DNA from: Sequoia sempervirens
Taxonomy: Eukaryota; Streptophyta; Pinopsida; Cupressales; Cupressaceae
Reading direction: 5' to 3'
Assembly (NCBI GenBank): GCA_007258455.2
Contig: VDFB02321305.1
Location: forward strand, 1 to 64,000
DNA length: 64,000 bases
Shown here: positions 49,019 to 60,462 of the stretch, piece after piece
How the letters are laid out: the number at the start of each line of letters is the position of its first letter
How positions within the stretch are numbered: the first letter of the stretch is position 1
Translations under genes and position numbers: made by a program
The notes under the pieces: model-generated
The model's database searches: none
What the model was told of the DNA's origin: nothing
Seen by the model: the letters and a program-made list of their open reading frames with translations, nothing else

Positions 49019-49930
49019 GCTCTAATATCAAATGTTGTGAATTTGATCCTAATACAACTAATGCTCGATCACTAGAACATTAAGATTATGCGATACAAAT
49101 GATATTTATGCTATTGTAATTCAATTAACAAATATTATGGAAAAACACATCATACACAATCAATATACACATGAGACACAAGGATGCAACTTGAGAAACC
49201 ATTTTGGGAAAACCTAATAGCAAAGAGAGTTAATAGTTGTATTAATATATGAATATGGAGTCTAAATACAATAAGTCTCCTATCACTTTTCTTACTCTAT
49301 AAAATTTAGTGTATAACATTACAACACACTCCACAACATCATCACAACATTAGACACCACCTCTACATTAATGCATTCCATATACAAACAATTAGATGTA
49401 ATTCTAAGTTTTTAGCCTAGAATCTAAGTTGACACAACACCCTAGCCACTTATGGGTTATTAATCGTCACACAATCACATGCCATGATTGCATTATGACA
49501 TCAAGCAACCACATTCCACTCTAACAAGACTTCTCCTAGTAAAAAAATGACTCGTCTACTTAGATAAAACCACAATAACTTAGTTAATGGTTGTTGACCA
49601 AACTCATATGAAGTAACATGTCTTCTTATAATACCACCAAGACCAACCCATGGATTGAAATAATAGATACAACACTTATGATAATTTGTGGTAATCTAGA
49701 GTACTTCCCTAAACATAAACATGTCCCAAACTATTGTTGTATGCACTCTAACAATGTTATATGTGTACCTACATTGTTATACATGCTTTGACAACATACT
49801 CTATTCATGATGCAATAACTAATTCATAACTAAACTTTGTATAGTTGATACTATAGCAAAATTGGGATACAAAACACCTCCATGTCAAACTACAGATCCA
49901 TGATCAAACTTGTTAATAGGAATTGACACA
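49019..49930 (-). mobile_element. Copia-like LTR with primer site, minus strand, remnant
   Basis: Read on the minus strand, a sequence starting TGTGTCAATTCC (49,930) and ending TTCACAACA (49,033) is followed two bases later by TGATATTAGAGC (49,030-49,019), a decayed initiator-Met primer site. It has the usual Copia U5 feel (AACTCTCTTTGC, GGTTTTCCCA). No gag is visible below 49,019 and no second LTR was found, so it is a truncated or solo remnant. The LTR start is a guess. Confidence 0.5.
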
Positions 49931-50577
49931 GTCCCAAACCTTGTCTCACTTAGGAACTCTTTGCAAGTAAATAACTCATAAAAAAGTTACAATGATTTTG
50001 AAATTACTAGTTAGTCTCCTCTTTGTCTTCGTCACTTTATTTTTATTGCATATTGTAGTAAATTATATCTGCATATGCAATTTTTTTGTTCTTTTATTGA
50101 TTTTTCTTGAACTTTCCACTTAGGGGTACAACATATTTTTTGTTATATAGTTTCTATATGCTCATTCTTGCTCCCAATGGGGGAAAATTTCAGGGCAAAT
50201 TTTATATGCATTAGTTGAACATATGTGTAAGTATACACTAGGTGTGCATTTTATACTTAGTTTATTTATTTATCATATTTAACTTTTGTTTTCTTTCCTT
50301 CTCAATTTGTGAATTTTCCTTAATAGTACATACAATTCAAGTGGGTTCAGTACTGTTGTTTATATTATCATTTATATTTTATTTCATAGGTTGGTTCATT
50401 TCCTTCAATAGTATGATTGACATGATGGATGCTTATTGTATGTTAAGGAAAAATGAAACACATAATTGATCTAGCTGGCTTAGGATCCTAATTCTAGAAA
50501 AACAATATATTTTTATGATTGCTTATTTCATTAATTTTTACTTTAAAATGATTTCTCATATAGACTTTTACACAAAA

Positions 50578-51060
50578 AAGTGAGGGGAAAATGTAGAGAA
50601 TAAAATTGCATACCCTACACCTTTACCCCTTAATTTTATGACACTTTGCATGAATGAAATAAATGCATAGTTTTATAACTCAATTGACCCTTCAATATGA
50701 TAAATCCATCACTATGGAGAATGATCGATCCAATTATGTAGGGTTTTACCTCAATGGACTAAGTTGCCTACATAGTTTTATACCTCGAACAAAACCACCT
50801 CCATGGTATAGTCCTATTGTTTTGAATTACAAATCTCTATCTTTTGTAGGTAAATTGTAAGCAAAACAACCATTACTTGTTGACTTTCAAGCCAAAGGTC
50901 TTGAGTTGTGTGTATAGGACTTCTATTTAAGGACATAATCATAGGTCAATTTAATCACTAACCATTAGCATATTCCATCCACATTTAGAACATTAGTTGC
51001 AGTCTTGGTCTTAGATTAGACTCAATTTATCTAGTCTCAATTGCATCAACACTGACATTT
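50578..51060 (+). mobile_element. Tat-like purine tract and 3' LTR remnant
   Basis: AAGTGAGGGGAAAA (ending 50,591) and TGTAGAGAATAAAATTGC (from 50,592) closely resemble TE4's GTGGGGGGAAAA and TGTAATGTCATAAAATTGC. The LTR end is unclear; ATCAACACTGACA near 51,060 is one candidate. About 600 bp before the tract is probably the element's 3' interior, with no domain seen. Confidence 0.5.
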
Positions 51061-51960
51061 TGTATTTGGCATGTTTTTGAATTTTCTATATTGGTCATTG
51101 GGCTTGATTACTACAAAGGAATTAAATGGTCTTTATTTTTTTCTATAATAGGCCCCTAAAGGCCATTTTCAACTCCAACCATTTATTAGACACAAATAGA
51201 AGCACAAGTGAACATATTTTATAAATCTTGAAGGTGAAATTCAAAAGTGGAAAAAACTACGAAGAGCCATTTATTATAGGACCATATTCTAGGGTAGCCT
51301 ATTTCCAACCATTTGAAAAATTAGAAGTCATCTATCACAAGCCATAAATCACTAATCTAGTACCAATTTTCATTTTACATCTTTTTTTTTGCAATGTACA
51401 AACTAGGTAAAGCAATTAAAGTTAACAATACATAAAAAATGAAACAATCTCTCTAATCCTTCTCAATATTTCTATTTCTCTCTCTCAACTACTTACATTT
51501 CTATTTACATTAATCAACATAGAATCCATTTTAAAATTCTAATGTATAGTCCAATCAATTAATTTATTTTATGGTTAAATCTTTATGGGGTTAACTCTAT
51601 TAACCTTCCATGAGAAATTGTGACCAATATTTAATGATATTTTTGTTTTTAAAATTATCATCTCTTCATGTCATTAAATAGGAAACAAAAGAAGGGAGGA
51701 GTTAATTATTGATGGAAAATTCAAGCTTAAGAGATTTTTGAGGGAACTACATAAAATAAAATAATTAGAAAATAACATTGAAAGGATTCCTGATGGTTAG
51801 ATTATGCAAAGTTGATCTATGAGTGAGTTTGAGATGAAAACATCTCCCAAATAATCAACATGGGGAGACATAAATCTTCTTGGTGGACACCAGTTAAGGC
51901 ATAAACAATCTCATTGGGTTAAATCTCAAGATATAGATGGGTTGTAAACACAATATTTAA
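51060..51960. other. No gene recognised
   Basis: AT-rich, no open frame of note; may hold the 5' part of the LINE that follows. Confidence 0.4.
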
Positions 51961-53790
51961 AATAGGTAATAAAGACCTTCACACCTCGTGTCAAGTGCAT
52001 ATTCAATAATGTCACTCAAGAATAATTCTTATTAGAATGGACAAGTAATGTCATTATCCCTCTCTATAAAATTAGGGATATCAATGATCCACCAAAATAC
52101 CACATTTTTATGGTTAATACTCTACTTGGAAAACTTTTCACAAAGATAATTGAGTGTAAAATTAATGGCTGGGAAGAAAAAAAGAAAAAAGAGCGAATGG
52201 GTAGATGGGTTTCAAATTGAAAAAAATCAATTATTCATCATTGCATCACCCTTAGGCACTTGATTAGAAAATATGGGACACCCAAGGTGAAGAGCATTTT
52301 TGTTACTTCATGGAACTTAAAAAAAGAGCTTTTGACATAGTGCCTAAAGATAAACTTTGGACTAGGATGGAGGAACTCAAGGTTTTAATTGAGTTTAGAG
52401 TGGTAGTCTATAGGCTTGATGAGAAGGTAAGGGGAAAAAATAGAACAAGTGAGAGGATGTTAGATTGTTTCCAAGGAAGTGACGTTAGTGTTGAGTAGGG
52501 TTGCCTAGTCTCTCCCACTTTGTTTGGAGAAATATATCAATAAATTAGAAGATTTTATAAACAAGGTTGGAGGCAGGGTGTTCAAATTGCTAGTTATGTA
52601 ATAAGATTTCTCTTATATTCTAATGATCTCATCGTAATTGTAAAAACTACCCTTAGCCCGAGAAAGCGCTTGAGGGATTTAGAGATTTTCTTCAAGGAGT
52701 TCAAGATGCAAGAAAACACTAACAAAACAAAGTCACAATCTTTTCATTACAAAGAAAAAATAAAAAAAATAAACTTCCTTTTCAAAGGTAGCCGATTGGA
52801 AATAGAGGAAGAATATGAATAACTTGGGCTCAATTTGGGAGACATGTGGAGCAAAAAGAATACAAGGGGATGGAAAGTGTTGTGCTCCCTACAAAAAAGA
52901 GCATAGTAATGTGGACCTATGAGATTGGAAATTCAAGGAAACCTTATTTTAGTTTGCTTTTTATCCTTGTGGTCCTTTATGGGTGTGAGGTATAGGGTAG
53001 CAATATGTTAGATCAAAAGTGGAGGTAGGTAGAAAGAATCCAAAAATGCTTAATTAAAGATAGCTTCAAAATAAGGTTTTAATTTCATATGAAATTCTTC
53101 TAGCTAAAGCATGTACTTTCTCATTGGAAGCATTAGTGATGGCTTGATTGTTAATCAACTTAAAAAAAAGTTCAAAATATGGAGAACTAGCATTGGCCTA
53201 GAGTGGTTATAGAAGAGGAATTAAGTAGAATGAAGAACACATAGATGAAATTAAATTTTAAGTGGATGGACAAATGGGACATTAATATGTAAGAATGCAT
53301 ATACACCAATGAGGATGAAAAAAATCAAGAAAGTTAAAAAATTAGGACTACCATGTGGACAAAACAAAATGGTTAGAAGAAAACCTACTATATTGAAGGG
53401 TTGTACCCCATGTGGGACAATGGGGAAAAATTAACAGGAGCAAGAATTAAATGGAAAACTAAAATATTGACAACCCAATTAAGGAATAGCTTACACCATC
53501 TTAGATGCAATATTGATAGGTGGACAATACCTAAGGAGGAATGATAAATTCAAACTTTCTTATTTGGAAAGAAAGGGGTGGTGGAGATGGCATAAAACTA
53601 CATTATAGAATGCCTGGTATATAATGACATCTACACATGGTACAAGGATGACCTGAGTGTAGGTAATATTAACACCTTGTTTGGTAGGGCAACACTAGAC
53701 AAATTGGTAAACATTTTGATAAAATATATAGTGAAAGATTCACATCAAAATATGCTTAAAAATTGCTTAAGGCTTTTGCAAGTTCCTTAT
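51960..53790 (+). mobile_element. LINE fragment 1 (non-LTR retrotransposon RT)
   Basis: Fragments of a LINE reverse transcriptase in changing frames: VNTLLGKLFTKIIECKINGW (about 52,110-52,170), a decayed RPKHSTIDHCITLRHLI block (52,222-52,275), KKRAFDIVPKDKLWTRMEEL (52,319-52,378) and the catalytic region LYSNDLIV (about 52,614-52,640; normally YADDL, so Asp is lost). Near 53,490-53,720 a C-terminal block resembles the Cys/His tail of LINE ORF2 (ECLVYNDI, DDLSVGNINTLFG). No endonuclease was found. The wording FKKAFDxVPRxKLW is closer to jockey/RTE-type LINEs than to the usual plant L1; that is inference. Confidence 0.8.
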
Positions 53791-54189
53791 TTTTCCAAAT
53801 TAGATTATCACTTTATTCTTATGTTGTTATTCTTGACCCCTTAAACTATTTGATCTAGTGAATGTTATTAAAATCTTCCATTCATCCATTCATTCATAAG
53901 TGTTTTTATCTTCCTTCTTATATCACAACAAAACTGGCAAATAAAACAAAGGAAAACAAAATAATGTATGAACAATTGACGAGAACAAAAAATAAGAACA
54001 TACAAGAACCAAAAAGAAGGAATTGATCTACTTAGGGAGATATGAGCCGAAGAGACTTTAAACGGAGCTTTGCAAGGAAAAACACATAAAGAGAAAAAAA
54101 TAATAGTAGGCTGATGGATATAATACACACAACAATTGTATGAATGATAGAATGAAAAAGATGCACCCCCATAATCATTTCCAATGAAG

Positions 54190-55960
54190 AATTGTTCATA
54201 ATGTAAGACATCGAACATGAGATTAAAAAGCTTGCAATGGGTAAAGCTCTAGATATAAACAATCTTCAAGTAGAGAGATTAAAGCAGGGATCCAAAATCC
54301 TAACACTTCAAATAAAATAATTTTTTAATGAGGTCCTTCAAAATGGTTTCCCAACAAAGAAAACAACTAGCCTAACTATACCCTAGTTAAAAAATGGAGA
54401 AGTAAAGAATCCCTCAAACTATCAAACTATCATGGTCAACCCTCTGCAAACATTTTTGGGAGCATGATAAGACGTGGGATTAGTTGTTGGGTAGAGAAAT
54501 AGGGAAAGATAACAAAAGGATGAGCAAGTTTTAAACCTAAACACTCAATTATCAATCATTGTGTCACACTCAAAATCTTAATTTAAAATGTTTTGGAAAA
54601 AAAAGATGTTATGTATCATTGCTTTGTGGACTTTAAGAAGGCATTTCACATAGTTCCTAGGAGCAAATTATGGTATAGAATGGAGGAGCTAGGAGTGCCA
54701 GCACATTGCAAGGTAATAATTCATAAATTGTACAAGCAAGTTAAGGCTAAAAAAAAAATGCAAGTAGGGTTGTTAGAAGTTTTTGGGAGTGATCAAATAG
54801 GGTTGCCCTTTGTGTCTAACTTTATTTCGGTTGTACATTGACAAGCTAAAAGATTGGATAAACAAATCTAGGGGTCCGAGGGTCCACTTAACCAACTATG
54901 TGGTGAAGTTATTGTTTTATGCCAATAACCTAATTCTAATGACATATACAACACAAGGTTTGAGAGACCACTTATGAGCTTTAGAGCTCTTTTGTTAAGA
55001 TGCAAGGATGTGGGTGAATATTGATAAAGCAAAAATTATGATCTTCTCTTTGAAAATTAAAAATTAGCTTTCAACTTTCAATTTGAAGGAGAGTCTCTTG
55101 AAGTAATGTTAAAATACAAGTATCTTGACCTTTACTTTTACAACAAACTTAGTTGGGACACATGTAGGGGAAAATGGATACAAGGAGGATGAAAAGCTCT
55201 TTATGCATTTTAAAATAGTTTTAGGAATGTTGAGATGTGGGATTGTAAGATCCCTAGGTCATATTTAGTTTACTTGTCACATTGCTGGTGTTATATGGCT
55301 ATGAGACATGGGCTAGCAAAACATCAAGTTTGAAATGAAAGTAAATATAAAGGATTTAATAAGCATCTAATTACTAACAATTTTAGAATTAAGACTTTAG
55401 TTCCTATAAAATTATCCTTTTAGAGAGAAGAATTTTCCCTTTATAAGCAACTATTATGACCAAGTTATATGCTACTTAAAATATATAGAAAACATGAAGA
55501 CTGATGGGTGGCCTAGTGTCGCAAGAGATGAAGATTTGTCTAGAAATAAGAGAACATGGATGAAATAGAATTGGAAATGGATGAAAAGATGGGACATTAG
55601 TCTAAATGAATGTCTAAACCTTAATAAAGACATAATAAACTATGTGAATGAAAAGTCTTGAGCAATAATGTAGAGGAAGAAAACAAGTAGAAAATGACAA
55701 CATTGTATTATAGGGTTCAAATCGACTTACACACATTGTGAACAAACATATATAAGGGCTGAAATCAAATGGAAGAAAAAGATCCTCATTGCTCAACTAA
55801 TATAGAAGAATGAGAATAAATAGTATATTTTTTACATTAAACAAAGTTAATAGAAATATAAGAAACATTTCATCTTTGAATGCTCAACATATAAGAACAT
55901 CTTAATCAAATATGAAGAAAATTTACAAATCATCTCTATAATAACTAGTACTTGCATCTA
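54190..55960 (+). mobile_element. LINE fragment 2, same family
   Basis: Begins earlier in the protein than fragment 1: EIKKLAMGKALDINNLQVER (54,208-54,267), then NPSNYQTIMVNPL, then an open stretch 54,593-54,841 with CFVDFKKAFHIVPRSKLW and RMEELGVP. The catalytic region is decayed (FYANNLIL, about 54,911-54,935; two Asp replaced by Asn). A C-terminal zone around 55,860-55,960 matches that of fragment 1 (FECSTYKNI). Only 400 bp separates the two fragments. Confidence 0.8.
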
Positions 55961-56497
55961 AAGGAGGTTCAAAGATTACGTCGATAGAAAATTATATGTA
56001 TGCTTATATGTTAGAGAGTATGTGCTTGTGCATGGGTGCATATGGATGCAATGTGCTACAAGTTCTAGTTGTATGTGGTTGGATTAAATAATTAATAATA
56101 AATGCTAAACAATGGAATGAAATAAACTTAGACAAATGTAGATTTTTAAATTGGGTATTATCTGATTTTGAAATATTTGCATGCAAATTTAAAACATAAA
56201 GCAATGCAAATGAAAAAAGAAAGTTGCCATCAAATTGACAAAAAACATTGCAAATGGAAATAAAATGTTCTCATCTAGTTAGAAAATCAATATTTATTTG
56301 GCTTTTACATGATAAGTGAGATTTTGGAGGTTTTCACCTGATATTTTGAAAGCTTTTACCATTAAACGATAGTTGATTTACTATTTAACGACAACTGAAA
56401 CTTATTTTCCAACAACTCAATAATTGTTTACTATATGTAACCTATCGACTAAAAACTATTTAATGAAAATAGGTTAGAAGATTTGAGAGACCTACTT

Positions 56498-56891
56498 GGG
56501 GAGAGGGGCCCATAGTGGAGCACCCTAACTTTGTGTTTCTCAAAATCTTATGTGGAAATTTCAAATCACTCCCAATTTTGTACAATAGTTTATTTGGCAA
56601 CTCACATGCTTCTATATTTCGTTTTAGGGCCACATCATCAAATATGATGCCACATCAACATGCTTTTTATTGAGGTATCCAAAAAGACCCAAAAAAAGTG
56701 AGACTGATAATGGTGCACTAAGTCATGTTTTATTGGTGTGCTAATGTGGCATCACATGATTTGTCAGTTTGTGTACTTTATGGATAAAAAGTGTTTTGTA
56801 ATTGGATATTAAGGTGCTCCACTATGAGACCCACTAAGGAGTACTTCTATCCCCACTATTGGACCTTGCTCCACTATAGACCCCTTTCCCC
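56498..56891. mobile_element. MITE-like element with 25-bp inverted ends
   Basis: GGGGAGAGGGGCCCATAGTG (56,498) with GAGCA faces its inverted counterpart ending CTATAGACCCCTTTCCCC (56,891), with three mismatches over 25 bp. A second inverted copy of the inner end (GGTGCTCCACTATGAGACC, 56,813) lies 55 bp inward, so the right end is duplicated. No coding capacity. No clear target duplication; flanks are CTACTT and TAACCC. Confidence 0.6.
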
Positions 56892-57129
56892 TAACCCAAA
56901 ACCATCAATACAAGGAGCCTTCCCAAAAAAAAAGAGCACATATCCCACGAGTCTTTCAATAATTGGGGGGACGAGTGGAATTGTCTGTCCCCTAGATCGT
57001 TTTTTGTTCTCCAAAATCGTTTCATCACATCATTTTCCAGTAAACAACGCCAACGCCATTTGCACGTCGTCCATACGAACCAAGCATTTGTGTAACGTGT
57101 GGTCAATTAAACAAACCGGGAAATGACTG

Positions 57130-57300
57130 CGTGAAAATTAAAACGAGCTTTCGTGAGAGAGGCAGAGCGAGAAAGAGAGTGGAAAGAGACGAGGAAGGGC
57201 AGTTTTGTTATTTAATCACAATCCTTGCGTTCATTTGGTGAAGGAGGCGGAAGAAGAAGAGAAAAGAGAGCCCAAATCAGGTCAGGTGCCTTGGAGGTAT
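57130..57300 (+). other. Possible transcribed leader (5' UTR-like) segment
   Basis: A purine-rich, GC-richer stretch (GAGAGAGGCAGAGCGAGAAAG near 57,157; GAAGGAGGCGGAAGAAG near 57,239) is followed by a possible splice donor (GGAGGTATCTTGC, about 57,293) and T-rich intron-like sequence. It stands out from its surroundings like the first exon of a plant gene, but no coding exon can be tied to it. Confidence 0.25.
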
Positions 57301-57554
57301 CTTGCTTTTGCATACTATTTTTTCTATCATTTCTCGATTATCAATTGTGTGTTTTTTGGTGTTTTGATTTGTTTGAGGGATCTTTACAACATGGAATTTG
57401 CCTCCTCTTTTATTATCGTTTGTTTGGTTTGGCCTGTTTTGCGGGAGATCATTGTCCTCCCTGCACGCCCACTTTATGATTCAACCCACGGAAATGAAAT
57501 GCTCTTTTGGGTCTGAACGGTCTTTAAATTAACATTTCTTGAAACCATTTAGTT

Positions 57555-58062
57555 CTGGTGTATGCAGGCCTAGTTCGCGAGTTCGAACTCGAAGGCTTCA
57601 CAAATTAAACAATACTTAAAATGTAAAGCCCGTAATTCTCCTTGTTCTAAAAAAAGGGTCTCAGATGCTCAGGGGACGGTTCCACTGGGCTGTGAGCATA
57701 AACATGACTTTACCCTTTTACAGCAACAATGGATTCAAATGACAGCCCTAATTTTAAGACCTACATCTTATCTTGTTAATATTTCCATGTCTGTTTCAAG
57801 GGCATCTATTGGAACGGTCATAATAATAGAGGCTTTCTTAACAGCGTGTTTTAGGTTCAAATCTGTCCACCGTAATAAGGTGTATGGCATACATGTGACA
57901 ATATTACGGTGTAACAATTATGAGTTACCATCGTTTTTTAATCATTGAAGGGATCTTGGTGACGTATTGATTTCAGAAATCTTACAAAATGAGCATGTTC
58001 CAAGCATCCCAAGTATCGGATTTGGGATTCGAACCTGGGTATCACTTGTACAAGTTATACCC
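57555..58062. repeat. Cluster of tRNA-like B boxes, possible SINE remnants
   Basis: Three pol III B-box-like sequences: GAGTTCGAACTCG (57,579, +), GGTTCAAATC (57,853, +) and, on the minus strand, GGTTCGAATCCC (about 58,024-58,035). The last adjoins a 26-bp near-palindrome at 58,037-58,062. No complete cloverleaf can be drawn, so they are not tRNA genes. Confidence 0.35.
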
Positions 58063-58352
58063 ATGTTTACAAATCTTAATCTTAATAATGTGATCCAAGC
58101 TTACTTCATGACAGAGGAGCATCTTGCTGGTAGTGCAATCTTTCTTGGACCAAAAAAGGTATTTTGCAGCGACAAAAATGTGAACAAAATGATTCCTCTT
58201 TGATCAAAAGTCATGTTGAACATGAATGGAGGCGAAGAGTCCTTATATAGAATACAAAGAGTCATCAAATGGAAATGAAGAGCCATCATATAGAAGCAAA
58301 GAGACAAGAATACAAAGAGTCAGCCCGAATGAGAAGAGACAAGAGACGAAGT

Positions 58353-58799
58353 GTTGGAAAACCAATATTTAAATTGGTTTTTCAGTAATGAGATTAGATG
58401 GGGGTCTCTTGAGGGAAAAAGAGCAGGGGACTCTTGAGAAGAAAAATTAGGGGCTTCTTTTCAGCAGAGTGAGACTCTTAGTCTTAGAGAAAGAGGAAAA
58501 ATTGAGTTCAGATATGGTAAGGAGAGATCAAGTGAGTGAATACAAGTTTTGAAGGCTTGTCATAATTTTTTCAATCTATGTTGTTGCTCACAGTTTCGTT
58601 GTGTTTTTAAAATCTAAATTAAAACTTTAGAATTTTTTCATTCTATGTTGTTGCTCATGGTTTCGTTGTGTTTTTTATATCTAAATTAAAACTTTAGAAT
58701 TTAATCTTCATAGTGTCCAAGGGATGTGCGTATTAAACTAGGTTTTGGCTACAAGGACAAGACCACCATGAATTTGGCTCCCTATTCTTGACTGCATCA
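58353..58799 (+). repeat. LTR fragment with primer-like site
   Basis: TGTTGGAAAACC (58,353) to GACTGCATCA (58,799), followed after AG by TAGTATCAAAGC, one base off the Met primer site seen in TE2. It includes a 67-bp tandem duplication (TCTATGTTGTTGCTCA at 58,575 and 58,642). No second LTR or coding region belongs to it in the window. Confidence 0.45.
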
Positions 58800-59523
58800 A
58801 GTAGTATCAAAGCTTCTTTGAGTCAAATTTGTGAGAGGATAACCAGCTTAGGTAGGATTGTAATCAAATGGATTGTAATTGTAGTTTTTGACCGCTAAAA
58901 GTGTCAACATACCACCCAAAAGTGCATCATTAGATATTAGAGCAGGAGTACCTTGTAGGTGTGATTGAGAGAGTGAAAAGAAAATCTTCCAACAAGAGAT
59001 TGTTGAATAGAAGGTATAGAGAAAGAGTTGAAATATTGGTTTGATATGAAGAAATGGTTTATGCAAAATTGGAGCAGAAAGTTTGAGTTTTTAAAGTCAG
59101 TCAGTGATTTAGAATTGGATTGGATGGTCAGGACAGGTTGGTTATACAATTAGATACGTGCTGCAAGTGCACTTGCAATAGAGAGGTCACTTGACGTGAC
59201 TCTGAGCATTTTGTATTGCTGCAAGATTACTTATAGCAAAGGAAAATCTCTTTTAAGAGTGCTGTAGGTGTTTTAAAAACTGCTACAAGTTAGTTGGCAA
59301 CATGCTGGAGTTCACTGGAAAACAATCATTTTGTTTGACAACCTATATTGCTTTTAGCAATATTTTGAATTCTAGAAATGTGGACAGCAAGTAGGTGTCT
59401 TGAGTTTGGGTTTGATGGCATCTTGATGGTGGTTCGATACATCACCTTGGAGTCTTGGAGTCATTTATCCATACATGTGCTTGCTGTAAGTGGGTTTTGG
59501 CCAATTCAAATATGTTGAAGGAT

Positions 59524-60323
59524 TGTTAGGGAAAGATGATTTTGAAGAGATAATTTTGTCTCTTAGGGGTGGCCAGTTGACATTGCTTTGGCTGCGGGTG
59601 ACCTTGTCATGCAGTGTGATGATAGTTAGGTCAGCATTCACTTGCTTGTGGTAGGATGTTTTTCTTCATAGAGCCATGACCATCTGCGTTCTTTTGGCTA
59701 CAAATTCCTTGCCAACAATCACTAGTGTTGAGATGATGATTGTTTAGTTGGCAATGTGGATGAGTGGGTGGGTAGTTGGACAATTGCAAATGTGCAACCA
59801 TTTCCATCCAAGACAACCACCCATCTTCCCCCTTGTGTTGTGTGGCTTCAAAAGGAATAAAAGATAAGCATTGAGTCGTTTTGAAGGTTCAAATGGCTTA
59901 GGTAGGGACTCATTGCAAATTCATTGAAGGTTCATATGGCTTAGGTATTGGAGTTCTTGTGATAGCAAGAGCAGAGTGGAGAATAGAGAATGCTTTAAGT
60001 TTGTTATACAACTGCAAAAACCATTAAAAAAGACATTTTACTACATGTATTGACATTAGACCATGATGGGATGTTGTTAGCATCATCTTCTTGGAGTTTT
60101 TCAGTCTTTTTAGTTTTGTCTAGATGAAATTTGGTGTCTTGTGCTCTGTTTCATGCATGTTTGTGCTTTGTTTAATCATTTTTCCTTGTTATACAAATTT
60201 CCATATTGCTTCAAGTACATTAAAACAATGGAATAGGTTGTTGAGTGTTGTATTAAAGGTGTTAACTTAAGAATCCATAATTGATGCACCATTAAGGTTA
60301 TCAATCGAGTGATTTGTGGATCA
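59524..60323 (+). repeat. TE6 5' LTR (probable)
   Basis: The end is set by the primer site at 60,326. The start TGTTAGGGAAAGATG is only a candidate, because the 3' LTR is beyond the window. A TATA-like AATAAAAGATAAG lies near 59,857. Confidence 0.4.
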
Positions 60324-60325
60324 AG

Positions 60326-60337
60326 TGGTATCGAAAC
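60326..60337 (+). other. TE6 primer-binding site
   Basis: TGGTATCGAAAC, two bases after ...GTGGATCA; initiator-Met type with two changes. Confidence 0.6.
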
Positions 60338-60462
60338 TACAAGTTCTTAGTTGTTGAGTAGGGTTGTGGATAATTTATGCCATCTATAAGGTGGTAGTGA
60401 TTACCTAGTTCCTTGTGAACTTGAAGTTGGAATAAGGTAGTGGAATAGGGTGGTAAAGACAA

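Noticed and set aside
50242..50469. 75-codon hydrophobic ORF before the Tat-like purine tract
   Set aside because: T-rich low-complexity sequence in a probable element 3' interior; no start or family support.
53868..54262. Minus-strand open frames between and over the LINE fragments
   Set aside because: They overlap LINE RT sequence on the + strand or AT-rich spacer and show no protein family.
57205..57516. 103-codon hydrophobic ORF as a membrane protein
   Set aside because: It reads through the purine-rich leader-like stretch into T-rich intron-like sequence; hydrophobicity follows from T-rich codons.
58021..58062. A tRNA gene on the minus strand
   Set aside because: Only a T-arm-like box is present; no acceptor, D arm or anticodon arm can be paired.
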